This document shows positions 1 through 7,927 of a DNA stretch of 10,464 nucleotides, piece after piece. Origin of the DNA: Phoronis ovalis (lineage: Eukaryota > Phoronida > Phoronidae). The DNA lies in NCBI GenBank assembly GCA_028565635.1, contig JAOXYB010063367.1, positions 1-10,464 of the forward strand, read 5' to 3'. A model generated the notes under the pieces. It did not search any database and was not told where the DNA came from. It worked only from the letters and a program-made list of their open reading frames with translations. The position numbers and the translations under genes were made by a program. Positions within the stretch are counted from its first letter, which is position 1, and the number at the start of each line of letters is the position of its first letter.

Positions 1-719
1 AAAATAACATTGTTGACGTCAATTTATCTTGAACTCCCCCATGTCAACAATTGTCAAACTTCTTCAAACCCCCTCCCTCTATTTTGTTGACATAATTAAT
101 GGACGGCCGCTTAACTACTACAATTAGGGATTATAGCCAGGATTTAATAACCCACATGGAATATTGAGAGATAATTGTACCAGCATTACAACCCTGTTGT
201 TGGGATTATTTTAGAATGGAACTTCAATATCCAATATACAAGTTTTTTGGTGTCCTCAAGAAAGATAGTGCAAACTGTCGGATATTGACATCCGGCAACC
301 CGTAGTTCAATCGAATATTGCAACGGGTCAAAGCGAGAATATACAGTATTTTCCGTACGGTTTCCCCATGCCTGGTCAAATGTGTTAATATGTCAGCAGT
401 TCAGAAATGCGGTTTGCAATGTAACCTAGGTGTCCATATTATTTTAATTCAACATAGCTACAAAATAGCTATACATCAATGAGAACGGCACACTTTGGGA
501 GAAAATGTTACTATTTTTATTATTTAAACAAATTAATATATTATAGCAAGACATATCATGTCTAATGCTCAAGACATCCCTAGGATTACATAATATTGTG
601 ATTTGCAGTCCTGATTTGCATCTGGGCAGTGTAATTTCTGAAGTAGTTCCATTAAAAGTTATATATGTACAGCAAAGTACCAGATACTATAAATGTCAGC
701 TTCTTTTTTTTCTGAAATG
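1..719. other. Non-coding stretch with a small inverted repeat
   Basis: No convincing exon is visible on either strand. ATGTCAACAA at 41-50 and TTGTTGACAT at 84-93 form a 10-bp perfect inverted repeat, and a related TTGACGTCAA palindrome (CRE-like) sits at 13-22. An AATAAA on the minus strand at 521-516 could be a distant poly(A) signal for the gene above, but it is over 1 kb past the last exon I can place. The open frame at 565-756 has no recognisable content. Confidence 0.4.
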
Positions 720-1705
720 GGTGCAACATGACATGCCCGCTCGGAAACAAACATGACCACATCAAATCATATTGGAAGTAATCCGGGTCAATATTATATC
801 TAACTTGTCCTCTGACCTGTACTTACTCTATATATACGAAATAAGAAGCTGATCGGATAAAAGCTGAAGCTGTTATTGTGATGTACAATCTTGAGAACCA
901 ACATGGCCGCCAGATATCTCGGAAGAGATCCAGATTGAAATTATAACCCACCTTTACTTTGACCCGTATTTACCGACCATACATAAAGCTGATCAGATAA
1001 AAACTGATCAGAAGCAGTTACTTGAAGAAAAAGAAGTAACATGCACAACGAATAATGTTGAAAATTCGGATTGGCATTTGAGTTATTTCTCAAGGTCATT
1101 TTAAAATGTTACCTAGCACTACTGAATGGTCTAGTCAAAGTTTCGTCTCCTGAAATAGGCACAATTTCATGTACCCTCTCGGCAGCAAACATGGCTGCCA
1201 GTCAGCTGATCAGATAAACACTGAAGTTGTTGTTGTGACGTACAATCTTGAGAACCAACATGGCCGCCAAGTCAATCATCTTGGGAAGTGATCAAGGTCA
1301 AAATTATTACCGACCTGTGTTTACTCTGTACTGAATATAAAGATGATCGAATAAAAACTGAACCAGTTATTGTGAGACGAAGAAAATGTTATGCACAACA
1401 AAAATTGTCAAAGGTTCATACCGGGATTTAATATATTTCCTCAGGGTCATTTTAAAATGTAATGTAGCTTATTCTGCCCACTATCCAATGGCCTTCTTAG
1501 AACCACCTTTGAATCATTCATGCAGTGCTTCGTCTTTGCAGCTGCAGATGCAACGTAACCTGCCACCATTCGGCCATAGTGGAAATAATCAAGGTCAGAA
1601 TTATAAGTGACCCGCATTTTGACCTGTGTTTACCGTGTAGTGAATATGTAAAAACTGAAGCAGTTATCACGAGACAAAGATAGTGTTACATACAATGGCA
1701 ACAAC
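720..1705. repeat. Degenerate tandem array, roughly 350-bp unit
   Basis: A 29-bp string beginning TACAATCTTGAGAACCAACA occurs identically at 884-912 and 1241-1269 (357 apart). GGTCATTTTAAAATGT occurs at 1094-1109 and 1445-1460 (351 apart). A shorter module (GACCTGTRYTTACTCT, then GAATATAAAG/ATGATC, then AAAAACTGAAGCAGTTAT) recurs in diverged form from about 785, 930, 1280 and 1590. CTCGGMARCAAACATG appears near 740 and 1178. The array is non-coding in both strands as far as I can see and may be a decayed satellite or nested repeat. The open frame at 1386-1610 lies inside it and looks accidental. Confidence 0.75.
1427..1432 (-). terminator. Weak candidate poly(A) signal ATTAAA
   Basis: ATTAAA on the minus strand, about 235 nt past the TGA at 1667. 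It is the nearest common poly(A) hexamer variant I noticed if 1733-1667 is the terminal exon. No supporting GU-rich element was identified. Confidence 0.15.
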
Positions 1706-1733
1706 GTCTTCATTACGACAGTATATGCAGTCC
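1667..1733 (-). CDS. Short Cys-pair 3' exon, possible RING-finger start or gene end
   Basis: Acceptor TTCTCTACGGAATTCCACAG enters in phase 2, matching the preceding exon (AA|G, Lys). The exon reads DCIYCRNEDVVAI and then either continues for eight more residues to TGA at 1669-1667 (67-nt terminal exon) or leaves at the strong donor GTATGT at 1693 (40-nt microexon, phase 0). C-x-x-C followed by an acidic patch and VVAIV resembles the first zinc ligands of C-terminal RING fingers of the XIAP/LRSAM1/neuralized style, whose next segment is normally a Pro-Cys-Gly-His. That segment is absent from the read-through version and I could not find it in 1-1660, so a RING would need an exon outside the window. 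The simple terminal-exon reading is equally possible. Confidence 0.45.
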
Positions 1734-2009
1734 CTGTGGAATTCCGTAGAGAAAAAGTTAAAATTATGCATATTTTTTTTCCTTATTCTGCAACAGATAT
1801 GACAAATTCTTTGAAGTTCCCCATATAAGCGATTTTTTGAAGTTCCAGACAAAAATAGCTTTTTTTGATGGAAAACATTCATTAATAACCAATCGAACTC
1901 ACAGCAGCAAAACGGCTATTTACTGAAGTAATTAAAACACTTAATCTTACTCTAGGAAAATGGAGGCAAACAATTCTCAGAGAACATTTTTTAATGTAAC
2001 AACACTTAC
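1734..2009 (-). other. Intron 4 (276 nt)
   Basis: Bounded by donor GTAAGT (2009) and acceptor CCACAG (1734). AT-rich, with a duplicated GAACTTC-AAARAAT motif (minus-strand copies near 1810-1840) and no other recognisable element. The open frame spanning 1882-1667 runs through this intron and overlaps the last exon in the same frame. Confidence 0.5.
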
Positions 2010-2145
2010 TTGAGGTACGCGTTGCACATATGCTTTACACGTGCAAAGTCTTCCTTTATTAATTCATCCTGTATTTTCAACATCAGCTCACAATGAAGTT
2101 CTTCCATTTCCTCTTTACATTTACTTTCAACGTTTTCTGCACAGC
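2010..2145 (-). CDS. Charged helical linker exon
   Basis: The exon is 136 nt, entered in phase 1 (CTCTTAAAG|GC) and left in phase 2 (CAA|GTAAGT), exactly fitting the phase-1 end of the giant exon; the split codon becomes Gly. It encodes 44 full codons rich in Glu and Lys with regularly spaced Leu/Ile/Met (for example EEMEELHCELMLKIQDELI), as expected for an amphipathic helix or short coiled coil, plus four Cys. I do not recognise a domain. Such a helix immediately before a Cys-pair motif is a common layout ahead of C-terminal RING fingers, which fits the next exon. Confidence 0.66.
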
Positions 2146-2489
2146 CTTTAAGAGGGAATTACTAATTAAGTGTTACACAATTACTAATTTCTAACTTATG
2201 ATTAGATGAAACATATTAATGAAAGTTGGAATTCAGCGATCCGGGTTTGGCAGCCTTCCGACCTTCTTTTGTGAAGGTTTCTTTTTATACAGGAATATTT
2301 TTACTACCCTTTTCCAGGCTTTTTTATATACCTGTAGCGGTAAATGACTCTTTCTTATCTGAAGCACACCTGAAAACTACCCCTTTTGCTCAAAATCATC
2401 AAAAAGGAGACCCTTTAGCACAGATCGAGCATACCCAACCACCTTATATATGGGGGTGCTAACCCCTGGTGACTATATGACCCGCGACT

Positions 2490-2809
2490 ATGTGGATTGT
2501 CTTAAAATTTAGGATTGGAAATGATGATCTCCAAATTGAACTTGGTAGTCTTACACGGCCAAAAACTCTGATAGAACAACGGGGGTTTGGCATATTGTCT
2601 CAAGGCTGTGGAAGATGAGATGTGTCCTGACAACATACCCAAAATATAATCAAATAAGAAAAGACCTGTATGAGGCAGTACAGGTTGAAATATTCAATAT
2701 TAAATATATGAGCAGCAAAGAAGCGCTTGTTGCTATCATGAGAGTTGTCACCGAGGATTCAATTTTGGCAGTTGCTACATATTTACCTGAAATGTTCAAA
2801 ATAAGGTCC
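2490..2809 (+). pseudogene. Frameshifted C-terminal fragment of a LINE-like reverse transcriptase ORF
   Basis: Three plus-strand frames together give the pattern seen at the C-terminus of many invertebrate non-LTR retrotransposon ORFs. Frame one (from 2490) has LKFRIGNDDLQIELG and RPKT; frame two (2608-2622) has VEDEM; frame three (from 2615) has VLTTYPKYNQIRKDLYEAV and then IMRVVTEDSILAVATYLPEMF. The usual motif is (K)FRTGxHxLxIExGR, then a C-x-x-C, then (V/I)xDExHxLxxCPxYxxIR. Here the two frameshifts, the lost Cys pair and the CP to YP change mark it as dead. It lies in intron 3, antisense to the host gene. No target-site duplication or 3' tail was found by eye. Confidence 0.6.
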
Positions 2810-2892
2810 TCTCCCAGTATTCATCATAGTGCTCTTTACTATTTAAACCAGCAAGTGTGCTCTATATAAATATTCAATGGTCACTATTTTAA

Positions 2893-2898
2893 TTTATT
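2893..2898 (-). terminator. Candidate intronic poly(A) signal AATAAA
   Basis: On the minus strand the hexamer AATAAA lies about 24 nt past the TGA that ends the read-through tail. It would serve a short transcript ending inside intron 3. The local AT-richness makes chance occurrence likely. Confidence 0.22.
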
Positions 2899-2921
2899 AG
2901 AACCTGTTCAGCATAAAGCGA

Positions 2922-3067
2922 TCACGGTTTGATTCTTTTTGTAAGACATATGGTATTTTGAACCATTGAATTAGATACTAGATAGTTTTTCACGAAATCT
3001 GCTTTATTTTTGCATATTAACAGGATACACAGAAAGTACAATACAAAAAAATATAAGACAACCTTAC
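2922..3067 (-). other. Open read-through past the giant exon's donor: possible membrane tail isoform
   Basis: If the GTAAGG donor at 3067 is not used, the frame stays open for 47 more codons to TGA at 2924-2922. Residues just after the junction form a hydrophobic stretch of about 17 (VVLYFFVLYFLCILLIC) followed by KNK, as in a C-terminal membrane anchor. An AATAAA on this strand lies at 2898-2893, about 24 nt past the stop; another at 3008-3003 lies inside the tail. AT-rich intron DNA often encodes hydrophobic residues by chance, so this is a candidate isoform only. Confidence 0.25.
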
Positions 3068-6000
3068 CTTGACCATATCCGAGCAGCAACTCTCTAGGTG
3101 GACAGACCAATGCTGCATCAATCATTCCATCACCATCTGCATTATCACATGGAACTGTGTTCTCCTTGATTTCCTCTTCAAGGAACTCTTTAGGAAAGAC
3201 ATGATCAATGCCGGCCTTTACACAGTGTGGGCAAAGTAGGTGAACGTCGTAAGAAGTACCAGGCCAACTTTGTTGCAGCTTCTTCAGTAGTCTTCCATAG
3301 ACTTGTAGAAGGTGTTGCCACATGTCGCGCCGATTGTTTCCTCGAACAGCAAGCAATAATTTTTGTCTTCCAGTATTTACAGGATATTTTTCACAAAGAA
3401 GTTTGACTGAACCTTGTTGTATAAGTGCACCAGTCTTCCATTCATAACTGCGGCTCCACCGGCGGTCAAAATCTTTGTGTAGAAATACTACAGACATTTC
3501 AAACAAGTTAACAGGAATTTTTGGCCAGAAGTCAAATGTTACATTCACTTGTTCCTGATCAACTCCACCCCATCGTTTAGGCACGTCATCGGGCTTTGAA
3601 TTTCTCAAAAACCAAGGAAAAAGAAATCTCACAGATAGATCCTCTTCAAAGCCAGAACTAGATACTTCAAAACACAAATCGAACATTTTCAGTAATTCAA
3701 TGAGAGTCATGTAACAATCTTCAGGAATGTTCAGTTTTTGCCACAAACAGAAGAGAAGTTTCTTTTCCAGAATCCCATTGTTCGTGAAGTCTTGTTTAGA
3801 TTTAGCAAACGCTAGCTCACTGAACTCACTACTGAAGCTATCGTGAGAAAGGTCTTGGTCGATATCATGGGTAAACAAGGCTTTAAGTACTTCAGTAAGA
3901 AGTTTAATATCATGAAATATATAATCTTTAAGTAATGAATTATTGTAATACAAAATCTGACCAACATCTCGCATGTAAAGAACTTTTACTTTGATTTCTT
4001 CTTGCCTTGAGCTTTCCTGGTATATTTCCCTGTGAATGGCTTCAATTTCATCCCATGCTAAATACACTTTACTTCCTGTTTTCAGATCAGAATGAGCAAC
4101 TCTGTCAACAAAGTTAAACCAAGATTCAGGGAGGACTACTTCATTTTTAACAGCCATTTCAACTATATGCCCTGTAAGCTCTTTAATGCCTTCAAACAAT
4201 TTGCAACTGGTGATATAAATATCACTAGTAATTTTTAGGTTTAACGTTTTCTCCTCTTCCAAATGCTTGATTTGTTTATCTAGAAATTGTTTTTGGTCAC
4301 CTAGTTTTCTCGATTTTGTTAGCTCTTTCCTTAAGTTGTTCATTCGTTTATCAATTTCCTCGAGCCGTAATTGCTCCACCCTACTGCACCTTTGCTTGAC
4401 ATCATGAACAATTCTATTTATACCTTCAGTTGACACAGTGTCTGAGTGAGTACCAACAATAGTAACAGTAGACTTGGGAACTCGTATTTGTAAATTTCCA
4501 AGCCAGTTGCCAATGAGACAATCAAATGACTCCTGATTTCCTACTTTATACTGCTCAAGATTAAACACATGAATGTTAATACCTTTAGGAGTGAAAAAGA
4601 ACGAGTGAGTAATTTTATAAGAACTATGTCCACCAAAATCATTGATTAACAACTGGACATTCGGTCTAGGTCTCCATGTATACTGCTCAATAACTTTAGT
4701 TCTATCCTCAGCCAGAGCCAGTACTGATTGATCCTGGCAAAGTGTTCTGGTAAGGCTAGTTTTACCACCACCAGATTCTCCTGTCACATGGATCTTTTGT
4801 CGGGATGTCTTAACTAGCACAGTAGATATTTTGATATCTTCTAAGTATTGTAAAATAGCGGGTGTTCCTTGCTTACATAGTTCAATAGGTGGCTGTACTA
4901 GCGGACATGATTCCCCTTTATCCGAATAAACTGGAATATGTATAACCTTGATCTCTTTAAGATGTTGTAAATCACTTACCTCCACAGGGAGCTGTCTGAT
5001 TGGATTTCCATATAGCTCCAGATACTGTAAACACTGCAGTGACCGGATCGATGGTGGTATTAATGTAATGTTATTATTTGATAGATCTAACGTCTGCAAC
5101 TGTTTCAGATGTAGAACACAGGCTGGGATTTCCTTCAACTTATTATTGCTCAAATATAATTTCTGAAGGTTTTTTAATGTACCAATAACTTCTGGTAATG
5201 AAGTCAACTTGTTTTTATTCAAATTTAATGTTTGGATAATATTTAATTCACTGATATCATCTGGTAATGAAGTCAATTGATTTCCCTCCAAATTTAATTC
5301 CTTGAGGTTATTCAGTGCAATGATAACTTCTGGTAATGAAGTAAACTTGTTATCACTCAAATCTAATGTCCGGAGGTTCTTTAGTTCACTGATAACTTCT
5401 GGTAATGAAGTCAACTTGTTATTCCTCAAATATAATGTCTGGAGGTTCTTTAGTTCACTGATACCTTCTGGTAATGAAGTCAACTTGTTATTCCTCAAAT
5501 ATAATGTCTGGAGGTTCTTTAGTTCACTGATACCTTCTGGTAATGAAGTCAACTTGTTATAACTCAAATCTAATGTCTGGAGGTTCTTTAGTTCACTGAT
5601 ACCTTCTGGTAATGAAGTCAACTTGTTACTACTCAAATCTAATGTCTGGAGGTTCTTTAGTCCACTGATACCTGCAGGTAATGAAGTCAACTCGTTATTA
5701 CTCAAATATAATGTCTGGAGGTTCTTTAGTTCACTGATACCTGCAGGTAATGATGATAAGTTGGTCCACATCATTGTCAACTCCTGTAGGTTAGTAAGAG
5801 AACAGATCCCATCAGCACACTGAGACAGGTCATAGTGCAGTATGTCCAGCTGCTGTAGACTGACCAGCTGTTGAATGGTCTGCATCCAGGTGATTGGGAA
5901 GAGTGGTTTGTTGGGATCTGTAATCTTCAGCCTGACTATCCTGTGTAACCTGGTGATTGTCTGTGGTATCTGTTCCAGTCGCACTGATGTATTACTTATC

Positions 6001-6160
6001 ACCAGACACTGCAGCTCATCCAGCTGACATAAATCAGCTGGTAACTGCTTCCAGTTCCACATCTCGATAGTTTTCAGACCAGTGTACTCACGGACATACA
6101 CAGACTCCCTCAGACGTGCAGCTGTGATGTCTGGAGAGTTTATTCCTTCATACTTCCAAC
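3068..6160 (-). CDS. Giant exon: leucine-rich repeats, Roc GTPase, COR and Cys-rich module (Roco protein)
   Basis: The exon is 3093 nt (1030 codons plus split ends). The frame is open to the acceptor at 6161-6162, so the GTG at 6101 is not a start. Numbering codons from 6101: about 16 LRRs span residues 8-385, ending in twelve regular 23-residue units (LTSLPEGISELKNLQTL pattern). Roc follows: P-loop GESGGGKT at 441-448 (Lys447), G3 DFGGH at 488-492, G4 as GTHSD at 550-554 (the THxD form usual in Roc), and a G5-like TSC at 631-633. A Lys/Glu-rich predicted coiled coil (about 565-625) sits between G4 and G5. COR runs from about 640 (LPESWF region) to about 940. A Cys module follows: C957-P-H-C960, C985 and C1000. 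Family role: GTP-regulated signalling scaffold, dimerising through COR, with the LRRs as the likely recognition surface. No kinase domain is present, so this is not LRRK-like. The exon ends at AAG|GTAAGG. Confidence 0.93.
5194..5766 (-). repeat. 69-bp in-phase tandem repeat encoding LRRs
   Basis: The plus-strand string GGTAATG recurs at 5194, 5263, 5332, 5401, 5470, 5539, 5608, 5677 and 5746, an exact 69-bp spacing equal to one 23-residue LRR. Units between about 5400 and 5680 are nearly identical at the DNA level (for example the stretch starting AATGTCTGGAGGTTCTTTAG), while units toward 5194 are more diverged. This indicates recent expansion or homogenisation by unequal crossing-over in the middle of the LRR domain. 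The pattern also explains the long antisense open frames at 5302-5562 and 5623-5823. Confidence 0.93.
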
Positions 6161-6282
6161 CTTAAAAATAATAATAACTGTAGATTGTGACCATAGAAGA
6201 CATGAGATGAAGTACTTAATATAACTACAGTACAAGAATCAACAGCAATATTATTAGTCAAATCTGACTTTTTGAAGCAATT

Positions 6283-6351
6283 CCCTGATATCACAGGGTT
6301 ATAAATCACCTGTCGACAGGTAGCTATTTTTCATCAGATCACTGATGATAT
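6283..6351. repeat. Cluster of three short palindromes
   Basis: CCCTG-ATATCA-CAGGG at 6283-6298, the perfect 14-bp palindrome ACCTGTCGACAGGT at 6308-6321, and TCATCAG-ATCA-CTGATGA at 6331-6348. GATATC occurs at both outer ends (6287-6292 and 6346-6351). Three stems within 70 bp in otherwise plain AT-rich intron is notable and might mark the remains of a small hairpin-type element, but I recognise no family. Confidence 0.55.
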
Positions 6352-6721
6352 CAACATACCTTTCATAAGAAGCTTTATATTTTTATCAAGTTACTACTCT
6401 TAAAATTAGTCAAGAAAAGCACACTAAATCACAGTCAACTTTATGCCTTCTAAGTTGTTATAAAACTAAAACATCTGACAAGTTGTTGTACATGCAGCTG
6501 GTGTCATCAAGGTCATTTACAATGTGGAAGATTCCATTTTTAGAAATAAAAGATGTGAGAAATTTATACGAGGTATTTTTATTTCTTGGTATATATTCTA
6601 TCTAATCTGTACCAGCCACTTCTATAAAAATTAAAAAATAATAATTTTGAATATTGAGTATATGTCAAATGTAGAAAATTCTTGCTTAAAAAATTGTATA
6701 TTTTTAAGTTACAGTGAACAA

Positions 6722-6733
6722 CCCCCCCCCCCC
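6722..6733. repeat. Poly-C tract
   Basis: Twelve consecutive C within intron 2 (poly-G in the transcript). Length is prone to slippage and sequencing error. Confidence 0.9.
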
Positions 6734-7551
6734 AGGTTTAGTGGATTTTACCTTCATATCAATCATGTCTTTGTAAGATAAACTATGTAGCTAAAATTGT
6801 TTTAGTATCAAAATATACATTTTCAGTGGTCATATGCCTTACATAGCTACCCAGGAATCTGGATAAAAATATAATGTCTGGGTTGAATGTGGATCAAGTA
6901 TAAAAACTGACACTGATAAATGTTCAAGTGAAAGAAATATTTGCTAAGAGTTTTCTGGAGGTTGAAAATTGTGGTTTTAAGAAAAAAATCTATAACTTAA
7001 CTACTGTTAGTACTTAATCTAAGTTTGGACCCTTGTTGTATTTTTAAATTCTTTTTTGTTAAAAATTGAGTTTAAATCCCTATATAAATTTCTATCCCCT
7101 TTAAAACAAATTTTTGACTTTTTCTAGTTTATAGTTTAAAACAATTTATTTAGTACATTTATAAGATATATAGTCTGCGTTAGAGACTAGTTAGTACTGA
7201 AAGTAATTTTGTGTTTGCTTTACACTGTCAGTATGTGACTTTATGCTAATTTGGGGCAAAATATGTTCAGATTACAAGAAAGTTTTTCTAAATATTGCAC
7301 AAGTTAAATAAATGAATACTAAACAAGGCCAACACAGCGGATAGAATATTTGTTATGCAACATAATGGTCTTCAAGACAGATCCCCAAGGCAAATAAACT
7401 TAACAATATTTTACTGAATATTTTTGACAGTTACCCAATTTTTTAGTTACCAGTATTCTGAATTTTTATGTTCTGGCTAAATTTATGCTTAATGTACAGT
7501 ACACTTTAAACGACAAAGTTGTGCCCACTTTACATGACTAATACTACATAC

Positions 7552-7658
7552 CATGACATTTAGGATAGCCAGGTCCAGGGTTAACCTCCACATCACCAGC
7601 TAACAACAGTAATAGCATCATTATCAGTCCATTTCTTACGCCATCACACTGAAGAAAA
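7552..7658 (-). CDS. 2A exon: hydrophobic run plus ribosome-skipping motif
   Basis: The exon is 107 nt, entered in phase 2 through acceptor TTACTATTTTAG and left in phase 1 at donor GTATGT. It encodes 35 full codons: a short polar start with two Cys-/Gly-containing turns, then Met-Met-Leu x5-Ala-Gly, then DVEVNPGP and GYPKCH. The phase matches both the upstream exon (completing AG|T, Ser) and the giant LRR-Roc-COR exon (completing G|GT, Gly), which supports a real exon rather than a stray motif. A later acceptor (CTTCAG, giving a start at 7648) is possible but would enter in phase 0 and not fit the upstream exon. The two adjacent ATG codons at 7621-7616 have A at -3 and could start translation in a shorter transcript, making the Leu run an N-terminal signal sequence. 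Confidence 0.8.
7571..7621 (-). promoter_or_regulatory. 2A-type translational recoding (ribosome skipping) site
   Basis: Codons 7594-7571 read D-V-E-V-N-P-G-P, an exact match to the 2A core D(V/I)ExNPG|P, preceded by Ala-Gly and a Leu-rich run typical of the upstream 2A context. In known 2A sequences the ribosome fails to form the Gly-Pro bond, releases the upstream peptide ending in Gly and resumes at Pro. The break here would fall between codons 7576-7574 (Gly) and 7573-7571 (Pro). Similar hydrophobic-plus-2A segments are known at the N-termini of sea urchin NLR-type proteins and in the ORFs of APE-type non-LTR retrotransposons. Activity in this gene is inferred, not shown. Confidence 0.85.
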
Positions 7659-7927
7659 CTAAAATAGTAATTATATGCAAGTTTGATTGATAAATGACAA
7701 TAATGAAACAAGGAAACTTTGAAAGTGAAATATATTTTCTCTAAAAAATTAAAACCACTTTACAGTGAGTTTAGTTATTAAGTCAAGCTAGTATGATTTT
7801 TAGCAATTGTCATTTATTCTTAGACACACTTTATGTATTAATAACTAAAGCAATTCAACACTCATTGTTACAAGAATTGGAACCAAAAGTATATTTATTA
7901 AAATTATTCTATACTAATTAACTTTAA

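Larger units (their letters stand above)
2146..3067 (-). other. Intron 3 (922 nt)
   Basis: Donor GTAAGG at 3067, acceptor CTCTTAAAG at 2146. It holds the antisense reverse-transcriptase fossil (2490-2809), the possible read-through tail (2922-3067) and a plus-strand open frame at 2226-2462 that I do not recognise and that may be part of another decayed insertion. Confidence 0.6.
6161..7551 (-). other. Intron 2 (1391 nt)
   Basis: Donor GTATGT at 7551, acceptor TTTTTAAG at 6161. AT-rich DNA without coding signal on either strand. It contains the hairpin cluster at 6283-6351 and a 12-base poly-C tract. Confidence 0.7.

Noticed and set aside
296-330. GTTCAATC resembling a Pol III B box, with a short stem (ACCCGT/ACGGGT)
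   Set aside because: No A box or cloverleaf could be built around it, so no tRNA or SINE is claimed.
565-756. Plus-strand 63-residue open frame
   Set aside because: No recognisable content and it runs into the degenerate repeat array.
753-764. Minus-strand CGH codons that could be the missing RING segment
   Set aside because: Directly preceded in frame by TGA and without an AG acceptor or further Cys ligands; it lies in the tandem-repeat region.
2226-2462. Plus-strand 78-residue open frame in intron 3
   Set aside because: No recognisable motif and it does not continue into the RT fossil's frame; noted only as intron content.
4948-5166. Plus-strand open frame of 72 residues
   Set aside because: Antisense shadow of the LRR region of the Roco exon.
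5194-5766. Regular direct repeats as a CRISPR array
   Set aside because: The 69-bp units have no separate repeat and unique-spacer parts and encode LRRs in frame; the window is eukaryotic.
5302-5823. Plus-strand open frames with repeated NVWRFFSSLIPSGNEV-type units
   Set aside because: They are the antisense of the 69-bp LRR repeats; the periodic protein follows from the repeat DNA and has no independent support.
6099-6101. Start of the Roco protein at this codon
   Set aside because: The codon is GTG, and the frame stays open upstream to a phase-matched acceptor at 6161-6162.
3068-6160. LRRK-type kinase identity
   Set aside because: No kinase motifs follow COR; the next segments are a Cys module and a charged linker.
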